Shown here piece by piece: positions 1 through 11,849 of a stretch of 64,000 nucleotides of DNA (position 1 is the first letter of the stretch; each line of letters starts with the position of its first letter). The stretch is from Platycarya strobilacea (taxonomy: Eukaryota; Streptophyta; Magnoliopsida; Fagales; Juglandaceae). The notes under the pieces were generated by a model. It was not told where the DNA came from. It saw nothing but the letters and a program-made list of their open reading frames with translations, and did no database searches. A program made the position numbers and the translations under genes. Location of the stretch: contig CM072548.1 in the NCBI GenBank assembly GCA_036898215.1, positions 16,441,730-16,505,729 of the forward strand, given 5' to 3'.

Positions 1-578
1 TAAATGAGTTAAAATTTAAATTTAAATGAAAATAAAAGTTAAAATATAAATAGATGTACGAAGATTTAGAGAAATAATTTTAGTAAAAAATTGAGGGGGG
101 TAATTTTTTTTTTTAAAAAAATTAAAGAGAATTTTAATTATATTTATATAAATTATATATATTTATATTAAAATTACTGTTTTTGAAAAAGTTTGGGGTA
201 GCCCCCCAAGAATGAACATGGGTCCGCCCCTGAACTTGACATATAAAATTAAAGTCAGTTATCATAGTCCCTTATAAAACTATGTTGTAAATGCCGCTAC
301 AGTGTCCCTTTGACTATTCTGGATTCTGGAAATGGAGTCCTTTGGTTCTAACACCAACCCAACATATATATAAATCTTAACATGAACATCATGCTGTAAA
401 ATTCCAAAAGCTAAGCCAAGACTTTTCTCTCTTTCTACTTTTATTTATAAGTCTTTTCCTGACTTGTAATTCCATTTGATGATTTCCATTATGCAAAGTA
501 AAAAAATTTATGCATATTACTATTGTGCTTGATTAATGATCAATCAAGGCATCATTCACAGGGAGGAGACCAATTTAC
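1..578. other. AT-rich noncoding left edge
   Basis: No coding segment is recognisable. The first 240 bases are very AT-rich and include a short GC-rich patch near 195-235 (GGGGTAGCCCCCCAAG, then TCCGCCCCTG). I associate that patch with dispersed plant repeats but cannot name it. The next myosin exon expected downstream of the exon at 579 is not visible here, so the pseudogene is probably truncated at this edge. Confidence 0.4.
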
Positions 579-1297
579 CTCTGGTGGTGCAGCACAAAAC
601 ATATAAAAAGCAATGATAATTTTGATCAGGATCAGATACTTGACAAACTCGGGATCGTTCTAATAAATAAGTTCTGATATCAGTACTTGATATTTTCTCC
701 CATTGATTGAATTGAATCACCACGAACTTACCAAAGCGACTGCAATTGTGTTATATACAATTCATAAAAAATTTCACCTAACCAAATAGAACATAAATAT
801 AAAATTAGGAGAAAAAAATTGATATGAGAAATAGGTTTCCACCTTGAATTATTATTTCTGACCGTCTTTGCATTACCAAATGCTTCTAGCACAGGGTTGG
901 ATTGCCAAACAAATAAAGACAAAACTGTGAATTGACTGGCATTTAGCATTCATGCAAAATCCTTTCCAAGAAAAAGCCATAACATATAATAAATCAACAT
1001 TAGAATCATCGCTTTAACACTATCCATTTGAATAAGTATCAATTAAATTGTTACCTCTTGGACTTGCTGCTCTATAGACCGTCTTCCCTCATCGCTTTAA
1101 CACTATCCATTTGAATAAGTATCAAATAAATTGTCATCTCTAAGACTTACTGCTCTGCAGACTGTCTTCCCTCAGCTGCAGCTTTCCCTCCCATATAGGC
1201 AAGATACTGCATGAGCATTTTTGTACTTTTTGTTTTACCAGCTCCACTTTCCCCACTAACCAAAATTGACTTGCTTATTCCCTCGTCAATCATCAAT
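579..1297 (-). pseudogene. Myosin XI motor-domain pseudogene fragment (three exons)
   Basis: Three minus-strand exons of a plant class XI myosin head are visible. The first, upper limit 1297, carries the ATP-binding P-loop GESGAGKT at 1231-1254, followed by KSTKMLMQYLAYMGG. The second, 843-901, reads SNPVLEAFGNAKTVRNNNS. The third, 579-739, reads RFGKFVVIQF, then TYLLERSRVCQVSDP and NYHCFYMFCAAPPE. The intron between exons two and three keeps GT (841-842) and AG (740-742), and the join is in phase. Myosin XI moves organelles on actin. This copy is dead: an in-frame TAA lies at 1147-1149 and the acceptor before exon two reads AA rather than AG. Only about 120 residues of a protein normally near 1500 remain. 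Introns show it is not a processed copy. The family call is strong; class XI rather than VIII is inferred from residue patterns. Confidence 0.85.
1007..1172. repeat. 83-bp tandem duplication of myosin exon end plus intron
   Basis: Bases 1007-1089 and 1090-1172 are direct copies offset by 83 bp, with about ten differences. Each contains the 3' end of the P-loop exon and the following intron start on the minus strand. The distal copy keeps the expected residues GRRSIEQQV followed by a GT donor. The copy joined to the P-loop has CAA changed to TAA. The duplication therefore separated the exon from its original splice donor. Confidence 0.7.
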
Positions 1298-1574
1298 CTA
1301 CATGAGCAAATTTTATGCATTTTTTAGTCATGTCAAATAACATCGAGTACTCCTATAAGTTTTGAACCAACTATAATAATTAGTGCTTTGAAATCCTCGT
1401 CCAATCCTAATCCTTTTTGACTAAGCCCGCCCAGACCCACGATAATTATCTTAAACAAAAATTCTATGAAGTGGAATTTTGAATAAGATCTTTTCCCTTT
1501 CCGTAAAACTGACACAAACTTTACCTTTCCTTTAGCAAACTAATACCATAAAAAGAATTTTATGAAACGACTAA
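1298..1574. other. Intron-like noncoding stretch
   Basis: It lies between the myosin P-loop exon and the ubiquitin pseudogene. A 60-codon minus-strand open frame (1333-1515) shows no recognisable motif. I could not find the preceding myosin exon here. Confidence 0.35.
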
Positions 1575-1713
1575 ACCATTTTCCAGGAAAAAAATTGCCG
1601 AAAGGAAAGATTGGGGAATGACCTGGATCATGGCTTTCACATTGTCGATGCCTTGTGTCACTGCTCTCGAGAGTGATTGTCTTCCTAGTAAGCGTTTTTG
1701 CAAAAATCTGCAT
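1575..1713 (-). pseudogene. Ubiquitin pseudogene
   Basis: Starting from an ATG at 1711-1713, the minus strand reads MQIFAKTLTRKTITLE. This differs from the start of ubiquitin at only two positions (V to A and G to R). A gap and a frame change follow. Then IDNVKAMIQ appears in another frame, matching ubiquitin residues about 23-31. A weaker match to the GKQLEDG region comes near 1590. Ubiquitin is the 76-residue protein tag for proteasomal turnover. This copy cannot encode it because of the frameshift and the loss of the C-terminal RLRGG. No intron or poly-A tail is visible, so retrocopy versus genomic duplication cannot be decided. Confidence 0.75.
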
Positions 1714-1779
1714 CCTATTTTCTTTCATTTCGTTGTTGATTAAACGAACACCGATGTTGATGTAGGAAAAATTGGTCAA

Positions 1780-2700
1780 CAGGTTAGGACAAGATAAAAA
1801 GATATTCTCAGCTCACTGGTACGATTTGAAATTCGCTCGGAATCGATTAGGTCCCCCAGCGAGATTTCGGTACGGCTAATATGTACATTAATAACAGATA
1901 AAATAAATATAGACACCTAATTTACATGGTTCGGTGTAAGGCTTACGTTTATGGGTATAGGGGAGAGGAATTCACTACTATCAATATTTTACAGTCTCTC
2001 ATAGTTCACTATACAAGATAAAATATAGACATCAATAGAGAAAATTCTTCTGGTTGGAGCTTTCGAATGTCTCTGAAATGGAGAGAACTGAAGAAGATAA
2101 TGTCACTGAGAGAGTTTGAGAGAGACCACCACTGCTTTCGTCTGTCCAAGACTTTTATAGGGCTCTGGTACTGTGCTTTGATCAGCTGTGATGGGATAAG
2201 TGTGAATTGGCATGTGTAAGTAGGTTTGCAAAGCCTTAATGGCTGGGGCCAACCTGTACTCTTTTGCCCCCCCCCCTCACAACCAGAATCTGGATTCAAC
2301 CCCGACCTTCTTTTGAGATGTCACGAACATCATAAAATGTTAGAAAATAGAAACAGGATAAATCCCGAAACTACGATCGTATTGAATGCCCACGATTATG
2401 CCTGCACTTCTTCTTGACCTTTCATATTTCTCAGTAAATATTTACTTCTTCATAAATTCTCTTTCATGTTCGGAAATTGAATCTAGGTAAAGCCCAAAAT
2501 TACGATTATATTGAATGCCCGCGATTATGCCTGCCCGTCTTCTTGACTTTTCATATTTCTCAGTAAATATTTACTTTTTCATAAATTTTATTTCATAGCA
2601 ATCGATACAGACGGACGTTCATAACATTCTGTTTATTGATCACAAACAATACAAATGACTTAACAGGTTCTGTTGAACTAACACTTTTCGTTAAATAGTC
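1780..2700. repeat. Noncoding repeat-like region with a 129-bp tandem duplication
   Basis: The stretch includes a segment around 1920-1985 (ACATGGTTCGGTGTAAGGC) of a type seen in dispersed plant repeats. It also includes a direct duplication with 129-bp offset: about 2351-2466 repeats at about 2480-2596, sharing TATTGAATGCCC, GATTATGCCTGC and TTTCTCAGTAAATATTTACTT. No coding sequence is supported, and the identity of the element is not known. Confidence 0.35.
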
Positions 2701-3287
2701 ACATTATATATAAATATAAATATATATATATATATTAATATTTCTACATGCGGGAATTATTTTCTTTTAAATGCAAACCTCAAAGAATGAATAAAAAAAT
2801 TTCATTATAAATTAAATAAAACGAGAAAGATAATAACTAGGTAATATTATTATTTGGAATAATTTGTCATCAAGATTTGGTAGTATCAACTCTTGGAAGT
2901 TTTTAATCATTACAGTCAATCATAAAGGAATCCAAGCCCACTTCTCCCACATAATTGGTCTGAGAATTGGGATTGGAAGTTCAAGAAAACCTAATCAAAT
3001 GTCTTGGCCCAAACTCTGGGCCTTAAAGAAGATTACTTGCTAGTTTAGAATTACTAGGATATTAACAAGAAGAAAATTATAAAACTTAAAACGAATACAA
3101 TTAGCTTTTATCTCCCTAACGGCTATAAAGTTTAAAATTTAACGATAGAGCTATACAGAATAGTGATTAGATTTCTCCTATTAAACTGTTGTATAAGTAT
3201 AGTCTTATAAATAATACTCTAAAATTTAAAATCTAATCTCAGTAGGGAGAAAGAAATACTTCGAGTTAGAAGTGTAAAACTAATAGA

Positions 3288-3326
<39 letters not shown>

Positions 3327-6300
3327 ATACAAAAATGGTAGTGTGAAAGTTGGAAAATGCTTCTTGCCAACCTCTCGCAGACGGCGCACAAACGGTGTGT
3401 TTTTTAATAATTTTTTTATCTCTCTCTCCCTTACACCCTTCATCTTTTCATAGACAACAGTCTCTCGTCTTTGTAACTTCTTCTCCTCAACTTCTTCTTC
3501 TTGCATTTAAATATGTCCTTTTTTTTCAATGTTTGTCTTTACAAATCCGTGGAAGTATTTTAGTCTTTCCTGCCGGCAAGCTTAAAGGCCAATGAATGAG
3601 ATAAAGATCAATGTACTCCAACTTTAGATTGCTTCACAGATGATCGGTATTTATAACAAATAAAAGCACTATCTTTATTCAGTGACTTTGCACAAACATA
3701 CACACAAATGTTTGGCATACATCAGAGATGGAAATAGGAGAAAAAAACAAAACGAAGAAAGAGAAATTTGAAGAAGTAAAAGTAGAAAAATGAATGCTGG
3801 AGGAATCTTTGATGTGGAAACGTTGCTCACACCAATTGATTTAAGATAGACCAAGCTTTTGAAAATTTCCCTAGAGCTTCCCACACAAATTTGAAGCCTT
3901 AGGAGAGGAAAGACGATGGGTTTGAAGCCTCAGGAGAGGAAATCTGAGAATCTATTTGAGCCAATCCATTTTTTGCGCAATCATTCTTCTTCTTCTTTCC
4001 CATTTCAAATCTTGGGTTTTCTCTAATTTTTCAAGAGCTTTTTCAAAAAAATTTTCTAGGTATAAGAGGGATGTCCTTTAGCTACAAGGGAAGCGGATGA
4101 ACGGGAAGGGATTTCGATTGTTGGAGTAGACTGCAGAGGTTTATTTTTGGGGATAAGAGGGAAAATGGAGGGAACTAAAGAGAGGTTTTTGTTCTGTTTC
4201 GTGTTTTTTCTTATTATTAAAATAAGAACAATGCTGGGGGCAGCCCACCAGCCTGGGCAGCCCCTCACAGCTACATTACTCCCAGCATTTTTCTTAAGAA
4301 AAAATCTCGGCAGCATCCCCTCACACGACTGTTGCTGCCTAGCACCCTTCTTTTCTTAAAATAATAGGGTCATGTCAAACGACTGCATGCCGACTATAGC
4401 CGGCGACTGTAGGTAGCAGGATCCGTGAAAGATTTACTTCAGGGGTTGTCTTCATCCACAACAAATGAGCAATCTCAAGGGTTGAAGATGTCCTTCAGGA
4501 ATCCATAGAGACGTACGCAAGCTCTATTACGAGAAGACTCACTCCCCAGGTCTCCTCCCTTATTTCCACGGCAAATCCATTTCACAGGTTAGGTTTTCTT
4601 TTTGTTTTTCTTTTTGATGTTTCTATTTTGGGCTTTCTTGTTCCTCTGCCGTAGTCTAGAACTAAACCTGACTCTATTTTGATTTTTAAACTCATATCTT
4701 TATGTAGCATATGAGTTTTGGTTTCCTTTGCAAAATATCTGATCGAATAAAAAATTGCATCTTCGTTAGAATTTTCGATTCTTGAAGGGAACGTTCATGC
4801 AAGAAGAAAGAGGGTGGTACCTACAAAGAGTGTACTGAAGAGACCCAACACCGTGGAGGTAAGCTGATTAACTCTGATGAAGAAAATGAGGGTAAATGTG
4901 CCGTTGAAATGGTTTTATGTTAACATTTTTGATTGATGATTTTTGATGTTATTCGTTTTCTTTGTTTGGAGAGCTATATAGTTAAGGAAAGAAATTACAG
5001 AGTTAAACCAAATGGGACGCATGTTATGGGCTATTAGATAGGGTACTGATTACTTCATGATAGCACATCCACAACCTAATGTTAAGACTAATGTTCACAA
5101 AAACTTCATATATATTTAAACTGATAATTCATCCGAAAAGCATTAATATTAGTATCTACGTATTCGTGCTGATTGAATTAACAACTGAAACAAGGCAAAA
5201 TAATAGTTTGAGTTTGGAATTGATCCCAGATATAGCTTACATTGTGCATCTAACATATATGTATATGGTCATTCGCACATCAACATAAAATTATGGACAA
5301 AAAACATATAACATATATATATATTGTGATACACAAGAATAGTGCGTTAATATATCCACTTAGTGATGAAAATTAAAATATGCAACTAATAAATAAATAA
5401 ATATGAGAACATAAAGAAACAAGTACATGAGGTGGCAGCAGTTGTTAGCTATATATGTTGTTAGCACTCAATTTCAAATAACTATAACCTTAAAAAATAA
5501 TACTATTTATGTCCCTAAAATTAGGCCTATTCATCATGGCTGGGTTTTGATTAGCCCGACCCTGAAATTTTCTTTATATATTTTTTAATAATTTTGGCAC
5601 TTTGACCTAAAAAGTTTAAGAAAATTACTCATTATTTGAACCCGATTCCGGATGAACATGCCTACCTCAAATATGTTGCCTTATTCTTCTCCATTTTTCA
5701 ACTCCTAGGAAATGAAAACTACTTGCTCGTATAAAGAATGGCATCAACGATGAATCTTTTTCCTTGAGTTCATCATCCATAAAACACATGTGATCACTCA
5801 AGTAAAATTACAAGCTAGCCACCATTCCTAAGAGTTGCTTCTTTTAATTATTCAATATTGCAGCTTTTCTCGTTTGCGGACAATGTCAGAGATTTGTATG
5901 ATCACTCTACCCCATCTACTCAGCAATTCTACACATCATCTAATTATTTGGTTAGTTAAATAATCCCTTAAGAGAATTAATGCTAGCTCTTTTTATCACC
6001 ATTGATCACCATTAAGGCCAGCTTTTTTTTTTTTTTTTATCACCATTCGGTTAGCCAAACATTAATGTTAAGATGGGATAAATCCTTATAATTAAACTTG
6101 CTGAGGTTCATCTCTATTATGAAATTATGCTAGAAACTTTTGTCTGTGAAAGTTTTACTTAGGATGGAACTCCATTTAGTGGAATTTACTCGATGCTCAT
6201 TCCAACCAAGTATGAAGAGTGGAGCAACATAGAGCATATTATGCTTTGGGTTCGTATTATAGCTTCTTCATTTCCTTTGCCATTTATTTTTGTTTTGTTT

Positions 6301-6399
6301 TCCTTATTTTGTTTTGAAAATGGTTGGTTAGCAACTTTCATTGCATAAGGATGCTCCCATCAAAGATATAATGTTTGTGCAATAGAGGTATGAATTTAT
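2701..6399. other. Long noncoding stretch, no gene recognised
   Basis: About 3.7 kb of AT-rich sequence. Short open frames on both strands carry no recognisable domain. Possible splice-like boundaries (CACAG/GTTAGG near 4589, GGAG/GTAAGC near 4860) exist, but the sequence around them does not translate into anything I know. A GC-richer patch around 4230-4390 (GGGGGCAGCCCACCAGCCTGG) looks repeat-derived. Confidence 0.3.
3292..3324. repeat. (GA)n microsatellite
   Basis: An uninterrupted run of about 16 GA dinucleotides. Confidence 0.95.
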
Positions 6400-7272
6400 T
6401 TGTTTTATTATGCTTTAATAATATCCTAATATTGATATTTAGCAATCGTATTCTTTTTTAGCCAAATTGTACGGTCACTCGAATTAGCAATGTACATAGA
6501 TTGAAATCTAATATAAAAAAAGCATAGATAAAACTAGCACCACAACCCTACAACCATGAACAACACCACCATGGATATTCCATGGTATGACCACCACAAA
6601 CATTACCATGGCAATAGCACCATCACAAAAATTAACATTCAAACATTGAAAATCAACCCCAACTTCACAAATAATATATAAGCCTACGAATCTACTCTGA
6701 ACTCTCCTACATAAGTACATTAAATCTAGCACCACTTGTCCAGCATCAAATAGAAATTTACTAAAGTTTTATTCTCTAAATATGAATTTAAGAGATCATA
6801 CATACAACTAAGGATTAGCATGGTCAAGTAGAGTTAGTTTTTTAACCCGCACAAAATCTGAGTGTACAATTAATTAGAAGCTGCAATGCAATCCTTATGG
6901 GCCAAAAGTGTGAAATTCTCTCTCTTTAAAGATCCTTTTAGTGCAATCAATGTATATATTCTTTTTACGCTATGTTTTAATAATATTCTTATATTGATAT
7001 CATGGAGACTATGCTATTTGTTTAGTAGGTTCTTTACTGTCGAAAAATAATATTCCAAGTGGAGATTGCCAAAAGTCTAAAATTATCTCGTTCAGGATCT
7101 TTTGGTGCCATCAACTTATGAAATTCTTTATTATGCTATGTTTTAATAATATTCATATGTTGATAGGTTTTTTTTCTATATTCTTATATATGTGTCATAT
7201 AGACTATGCTAGTTGTATTAGTATTCTTTATTTTTCTTTTTAGCTCTTATGATAGCTTTCACATGTGCTTAG
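6400..7272 (+). repeat. Direct repeat, copy 1 (flanks family E element 1)
   Basis: This segment is similar, in the same orientation, to 15780-16640. Shared blocks include GTGCAAT..AGGTAT, GGAGATTGCCAAAAGTCTAAAA, GATCTTTTGGTGC and GCTCTTATGATAGCT, in the same order. Both copies contain reiterations of a motif like TTTTAATAATATTCTTATATTGATATCA. The copies are clearly diverged. They sit just outside the two ends of the element at 7310-15267. The family is unknown to me. Confidence 0.5.
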
Positions 7273-7521
7273 GTATTCATGAAATTATCACCCATGTAGA
7301 TTATAATAATGTTAATGTCGTGTTTCACACATCTATGGACTGTAAAATAATGTAGAAAGAAAGAGGGAGGAGCGGACTCGGAGGGTGGCCCAAGAGGCTC
7401 CGGCACTTAAGTTAGTAAGTGCCTCAACAAGTCTTTCTTAGAGAAGATGGATTTGAGAGAAGATGGATTTGAGAGCGTCTTCGTACCTGGGAGCCTGTCC
7501 CTCTTGCTATTCTTCTGTCAT

Positions 7522-10500
7522 TGTAATAGCCCTAAAAATCTCCATCTTGATTTAATTAACTAATTAAGAATTAATACACAAGATTAGTGGTAATGGGTGA
7601 AAGAACAAAATAGGCTTTGAAGAAATGGGCTTAGGAATGAGACCTTTGGAGAATGGATCAAGTGAATGGGCCAAGAGAGCAATGGTGAGTCCCAAAGCCC
7701 ATAGAATGAGCCCATGGCCCATCAAGCCCATAGTTGAGACACTTGTCAATGGGAGAAAAATCCTAGAAAAATTATCCAAACCCTTGAAGGAAAATCTTAT
7801 TTGGTGAAGGTTGACTAGTAGTTGGATGCATGCCATGTAGGATTGAGTGTAGGATCTAATGGAATGATTTTTCCTACTATGGTATCTTGGAGGTACAAAA
7901 CACCATCCCTTGACTTGCCAAGTGAGGTCATGATGTGTAGGGAAGTTACAAGTGGCATGAGGAGAAGCTTGGATGAAGGGAGCTTGGAGTTTCGGTGGAA
8001 GCCAATCCGTGGGGTTCATTGGGGAATCTCATGGGGTATGGCCACCTACAAGTGATAGGACAAAGAGGAAGAGTGTGTAAGTGGATGAAGTACATGTGTA
8101 AGAAAGTATGGTGATGTGAAGAGAGGTATGGTGTGTGTGTAGGTGATTGAAATGAAAAAAACTAGGAAGAGAAGCAAAATGGAGTTTCGGTGGAGCTAGC
8201 TTGGCCGGTCATGCCTTGCTCAAATTCCAAAAAGCATGGCTTTGGAATCACTTGGATGGACACATGAGGGGATAGGGGAATGATGATTGAGTGAAAAACA
8301 AGAAAATGGAGGCTAGAGGCACCAAGAAGCCGCCGGCCATAGGAAAGAAAGGAGAAAGGAGAATCATCTAGGTATGGCCAAGATTTGATCTTGGAGTGGC
8401 CTAGAGTTGTCAATCAACCCATCTATCTTTAGCCATGCCTAAACATGATGAGAAGAGTACCAAGGACCCTAGGGAAGGGAGCTGGCCGTGAGACCCTTAG
8501 GCAAAACCCCTTGAGCTCAAATCACTTAGCCACATGCAAACACTCTCACTTTCTCTCCACCTCTCGGCCAAACTCATCCTAGCCATTCCTACTTTTGTTT
8601 CTTCTCTTTTCACCACATATTTTGAAGAATCCCATAGTAGGAAAGCCAAAAAGCAAGAGTGTGAAGGTGATCAATTCATTGGAGAAGGTTAGTGATTAAA
8701 TCTATACAAGATTAGGAAGAACACACACACACATGTAACACTTTGTTATGGTTGGAAGGAAATAAGGTTTTCCTTGAGTTTTATGTTCATGGTTAGACTA
8801 ATGGGAGATTTTATATGTGTAAATTTCAGATTTTAAGCTAAAGCCTAGTAGGAGTGTGGTAATTATACTCCCACTTTTTCCTTAACAAGTCTTATATATA
8901 GTGAAGTGATCATGTTTGTTGGATTAATGGTTGCCATTGCCATGTTTGGGTTGGAATGATATTTTTTCTTGCTTGTGATATGAATACTTTTGGATAAATT
9001 TATATAATGGAATAAGCTTAGAATATGAGTAGAATTGATGAATTAAGTGTTAGTTGCAAAAGAAAGGAAAAAGCATGATCACTTGATGAAATGATGAAAA
9101 TGATGCATGAAGGATTTTAGTGCAAATTGTTAAATTTTGGTGTTGCTAAGGTAAAGTTTGTTTGAGGAAACTAGTGATGCAATTGATTTATTCAAAGAGA
9201 ATATTGTGTTGAGAAAATGAAATTGGATAGGAGAATAAACTATATGATTGATATGAATGGAAATGGTATACACTTGCATATGGAAGAAATGATCACTTGT
9301 GTATGATGTATAGAAATGTTTATTTGGAAATTTTATGATATTTAAGGTTGAGATTTGGAAGATTAATATTATATTGCTTGGTGGTGATTTTGTTTAGTTG
9401 AACTCATAGAAGAAACTCTTAGGAAAGGAAGTTTGAATAGGCTAAGGGGAGGAGTTCCCTAAGTTAGAAAGGTGAATGGAGGAAATAGAAATAACTAGGT
9501 TTGGAGGTAAAAATGGTTATTTGGGGAAACACTAAGGTTTCGGTTACCCCTTGCTAAGTAGGGAACATGATTTGATTTGATACTTTAAAATTGATTGGAG
9601 GAAATTGGAAGTCAAATGATGAAGGAAAGCCATAGAACTCTCTAGGAGAATTCGGCCATGATGGGTTGGAGATGGGCCCAATACCCCACTTCAATCCTAG
9701 GCCCATTTTGGGAATAGAATATGATGACTAAGTAGAAAAATTATGAAGTTATCCCAAAAGAGGGAGAAAAGACAATGAAATGTGAAATTAAGTGAGCATT
9801 GCATGTCCCATGCATAAGTCACGAAAGGAAGTTTTTAAAGTCAAGCATGTTTTTAAGAAGAAAGAAAAAGAGAAGAAAAGATTGAATTTTTAAAAGAAAA
9901 GAAAAGAAGTAAAGTTTTATAAGAACCCCAAAGGCTGGGACGGGGAAGTGCCCCAGTGGAACTCCCTGTCCACTCAGGAGTGATTAAAGTTGAGTGGAAG
10001 CCCCTGGGTCGACGAAGAACAGTCGGCGGACTGTGTATGGCTCCAAAAGGTGTCCGGAGCGCGGTAGCACCTAACGCTGGTGGGTGCCCAAGACGGATAA
10101 GGTGTAAGGACCTGCCGTTTTAAAGTTATATGATGCTCACTCTAGGGTGATGCAGTAACCAGCAGGGAACACGCGGTGCTAGGGGAACCGTGTTGTGTCT
10201 CATACATGTTAAGTGAAAAGTCATGACAAGAAGGGTTTTCGAGCCAAAAGAAAGATCTGTTCAAGATAAGTGGCGCCTAAGAAAGAATGAAAGATACGAA
10301 ATGTTTTAAAGAAATGTTTTGAAAAGTAATGATGATATGAAAAGAAGTTTGAAAGAAGAAGTTTGCATGAAAGTTTTATGAAAAGGAAGTCTGAAAGAAG
10401 TATGTCTGTTTAAAAGTTTTCATGAGCATGTGCATGAGTCAGTCATTCATTGCATGTGCATTAGTTAAGAATGTTTTGTTCACTTATCTGTATATCTGAT

Positions 10501-11303
10501 ATGTTCTGGTTTAAGTGTAGTGTACTTGCTGAGATTTCTCCCGAAATCTCACCCCTTTTTATTATCTTTACTATTGCTCCCTTGGGAACAATAGAAGTCA
10601 TTGCAGAACAGGATGGATCCACGGATTACGACTCTCGAGAAGATGGGTCGGACCCTTATGGGCCCGACTAAGGCTAAGACTGTCGGGCCAGTGACCCTAG
10701 ACCTGTTGGGTCAGTGGGCGGCAGAGTCGATTCCTATGGCGACTTACTTTTTTGACGACCTACGCCCTACGGGGTGCTGTATGGTGCTGGGAGTTGACGG
10801 GCTCCTCCACTTGGGACGCCTGTTTATGTCATCCTCTGGGATGATGTGTGACGTAGGTCCAGGGCTGAGTCTGGACAGCCTTCGTTATGGCCCCAACTAT
10901 AAGAAGATAAAAGAAGAACCCGCCTATTAGTATGGTTGGCGGAGGGAGGAGTGGATCAGCAGCACCTTTATTTTGTATACACCGATGTACTTTTGGAAAA
11001 ATCTTCCCACTGTTTTGGGAAGTACTTTTGTATAGAACTGTTTACATTGGTGACTTTGTTCCGATGTATATATATGTGCTTGTGATGTTTAATTTGGGTT
11101 TTATTTTGTTAACCATGTGATGTGCGACAAGTGTAACGTTTTGTCGTTTATTTATGGCTTGACCTTTTTCCGCTGCGATAATAATAAAAAAATATATATA
11201 TATAAGGCTCCCATAAGTAAAGATGAGGGATGACTTCCTTGTGACGTTCGTCCCCGGCGTCGCATTTTGCGTACGAACCCAAGCGCAAGCTGAGGCGCCG
11301 ACA
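7522..11303 (+). mobile_element. 3.78-kb solo LTR, Ty3/gypsy-like
   Basis: The LTR starts TGTAATAGCCC and ends GCGCCGACA, so it has TGT...ACA termini. Five-base direct repeats GTCAT sit at 7517-7521 and 11304-11308. There is no internal region, primer site or second LTR, so this is a solo LTR left by recombination between the two LTRs of a former element. The length is unusually large for a plant LTR. It includes a GC-rich block (about 9930-10240) and the segment GTACTTGCTGAGATTTC near 10525, which I associate with long gypsy LTRs. Lineage is uncertain. Open frames inside it (for example at 7625, 7822 and 10601) are incidental. An inverted, truncated copy of its first 1.86 kb lies at 58857-60715. 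Confidence 0.85.
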
Positions 11304-11849
11304 GTCATGGTATCTTTAAATGCGAGGTGGCTTTCGTAGAGATGTAGTTAATGCAGTGTGAAATCCAGGTGGCGTACCATTAATGCGATAACACCTATAA
11401 TTAGGCTTTCCTACCAAGCTTTGTGGGACATTTGTTGATGCTCCCTCACTAGTGGATCTATGACCCATTTTCCTTAGTGTAGTGTCTTGCATGAATCTAC
11501 AAGGATGCACGGGGGCAGATGATGTCAGGTTCTCCCACCTTATCAATCATGCTCGCTGTCTTTTTTTATGGCCCATATCTTGCCAGTTGAGGTTAGGTGG
11601 CCCAATGGAAAAAACCTTCTTACACTTAACTCTGCCAACTCCCATCAAATTGATCTGTTGGGGATTTGACTTAGGTTATGTGTGCCCTAGTTCTGGTATA
11701 GGGAATGTAGTAAAAAAGGCATGTGGTTCCCAATAGTGTCGAAATTCTCATCGCAACATTGTTTCATAAAGGATTGCCTTCTATTGGTGGCGCTTTATCT
11801 TAAGTCCTTCACATGTTTGATGACTCTTGCTTTCTAGATTCCTTTCACT

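Noticed and set aside
4380..4870. Possible host exons with donor-like boundaries
   Set aside because: No frame yields a recognisable protein and no matching acceptors with coding continuity were found.
10471..11120. Overlapping plus-strand open frames in the 3' part of the solo LTR
   Set aside because: They lie in an LTR, have no recognisable domain and overlap one another.
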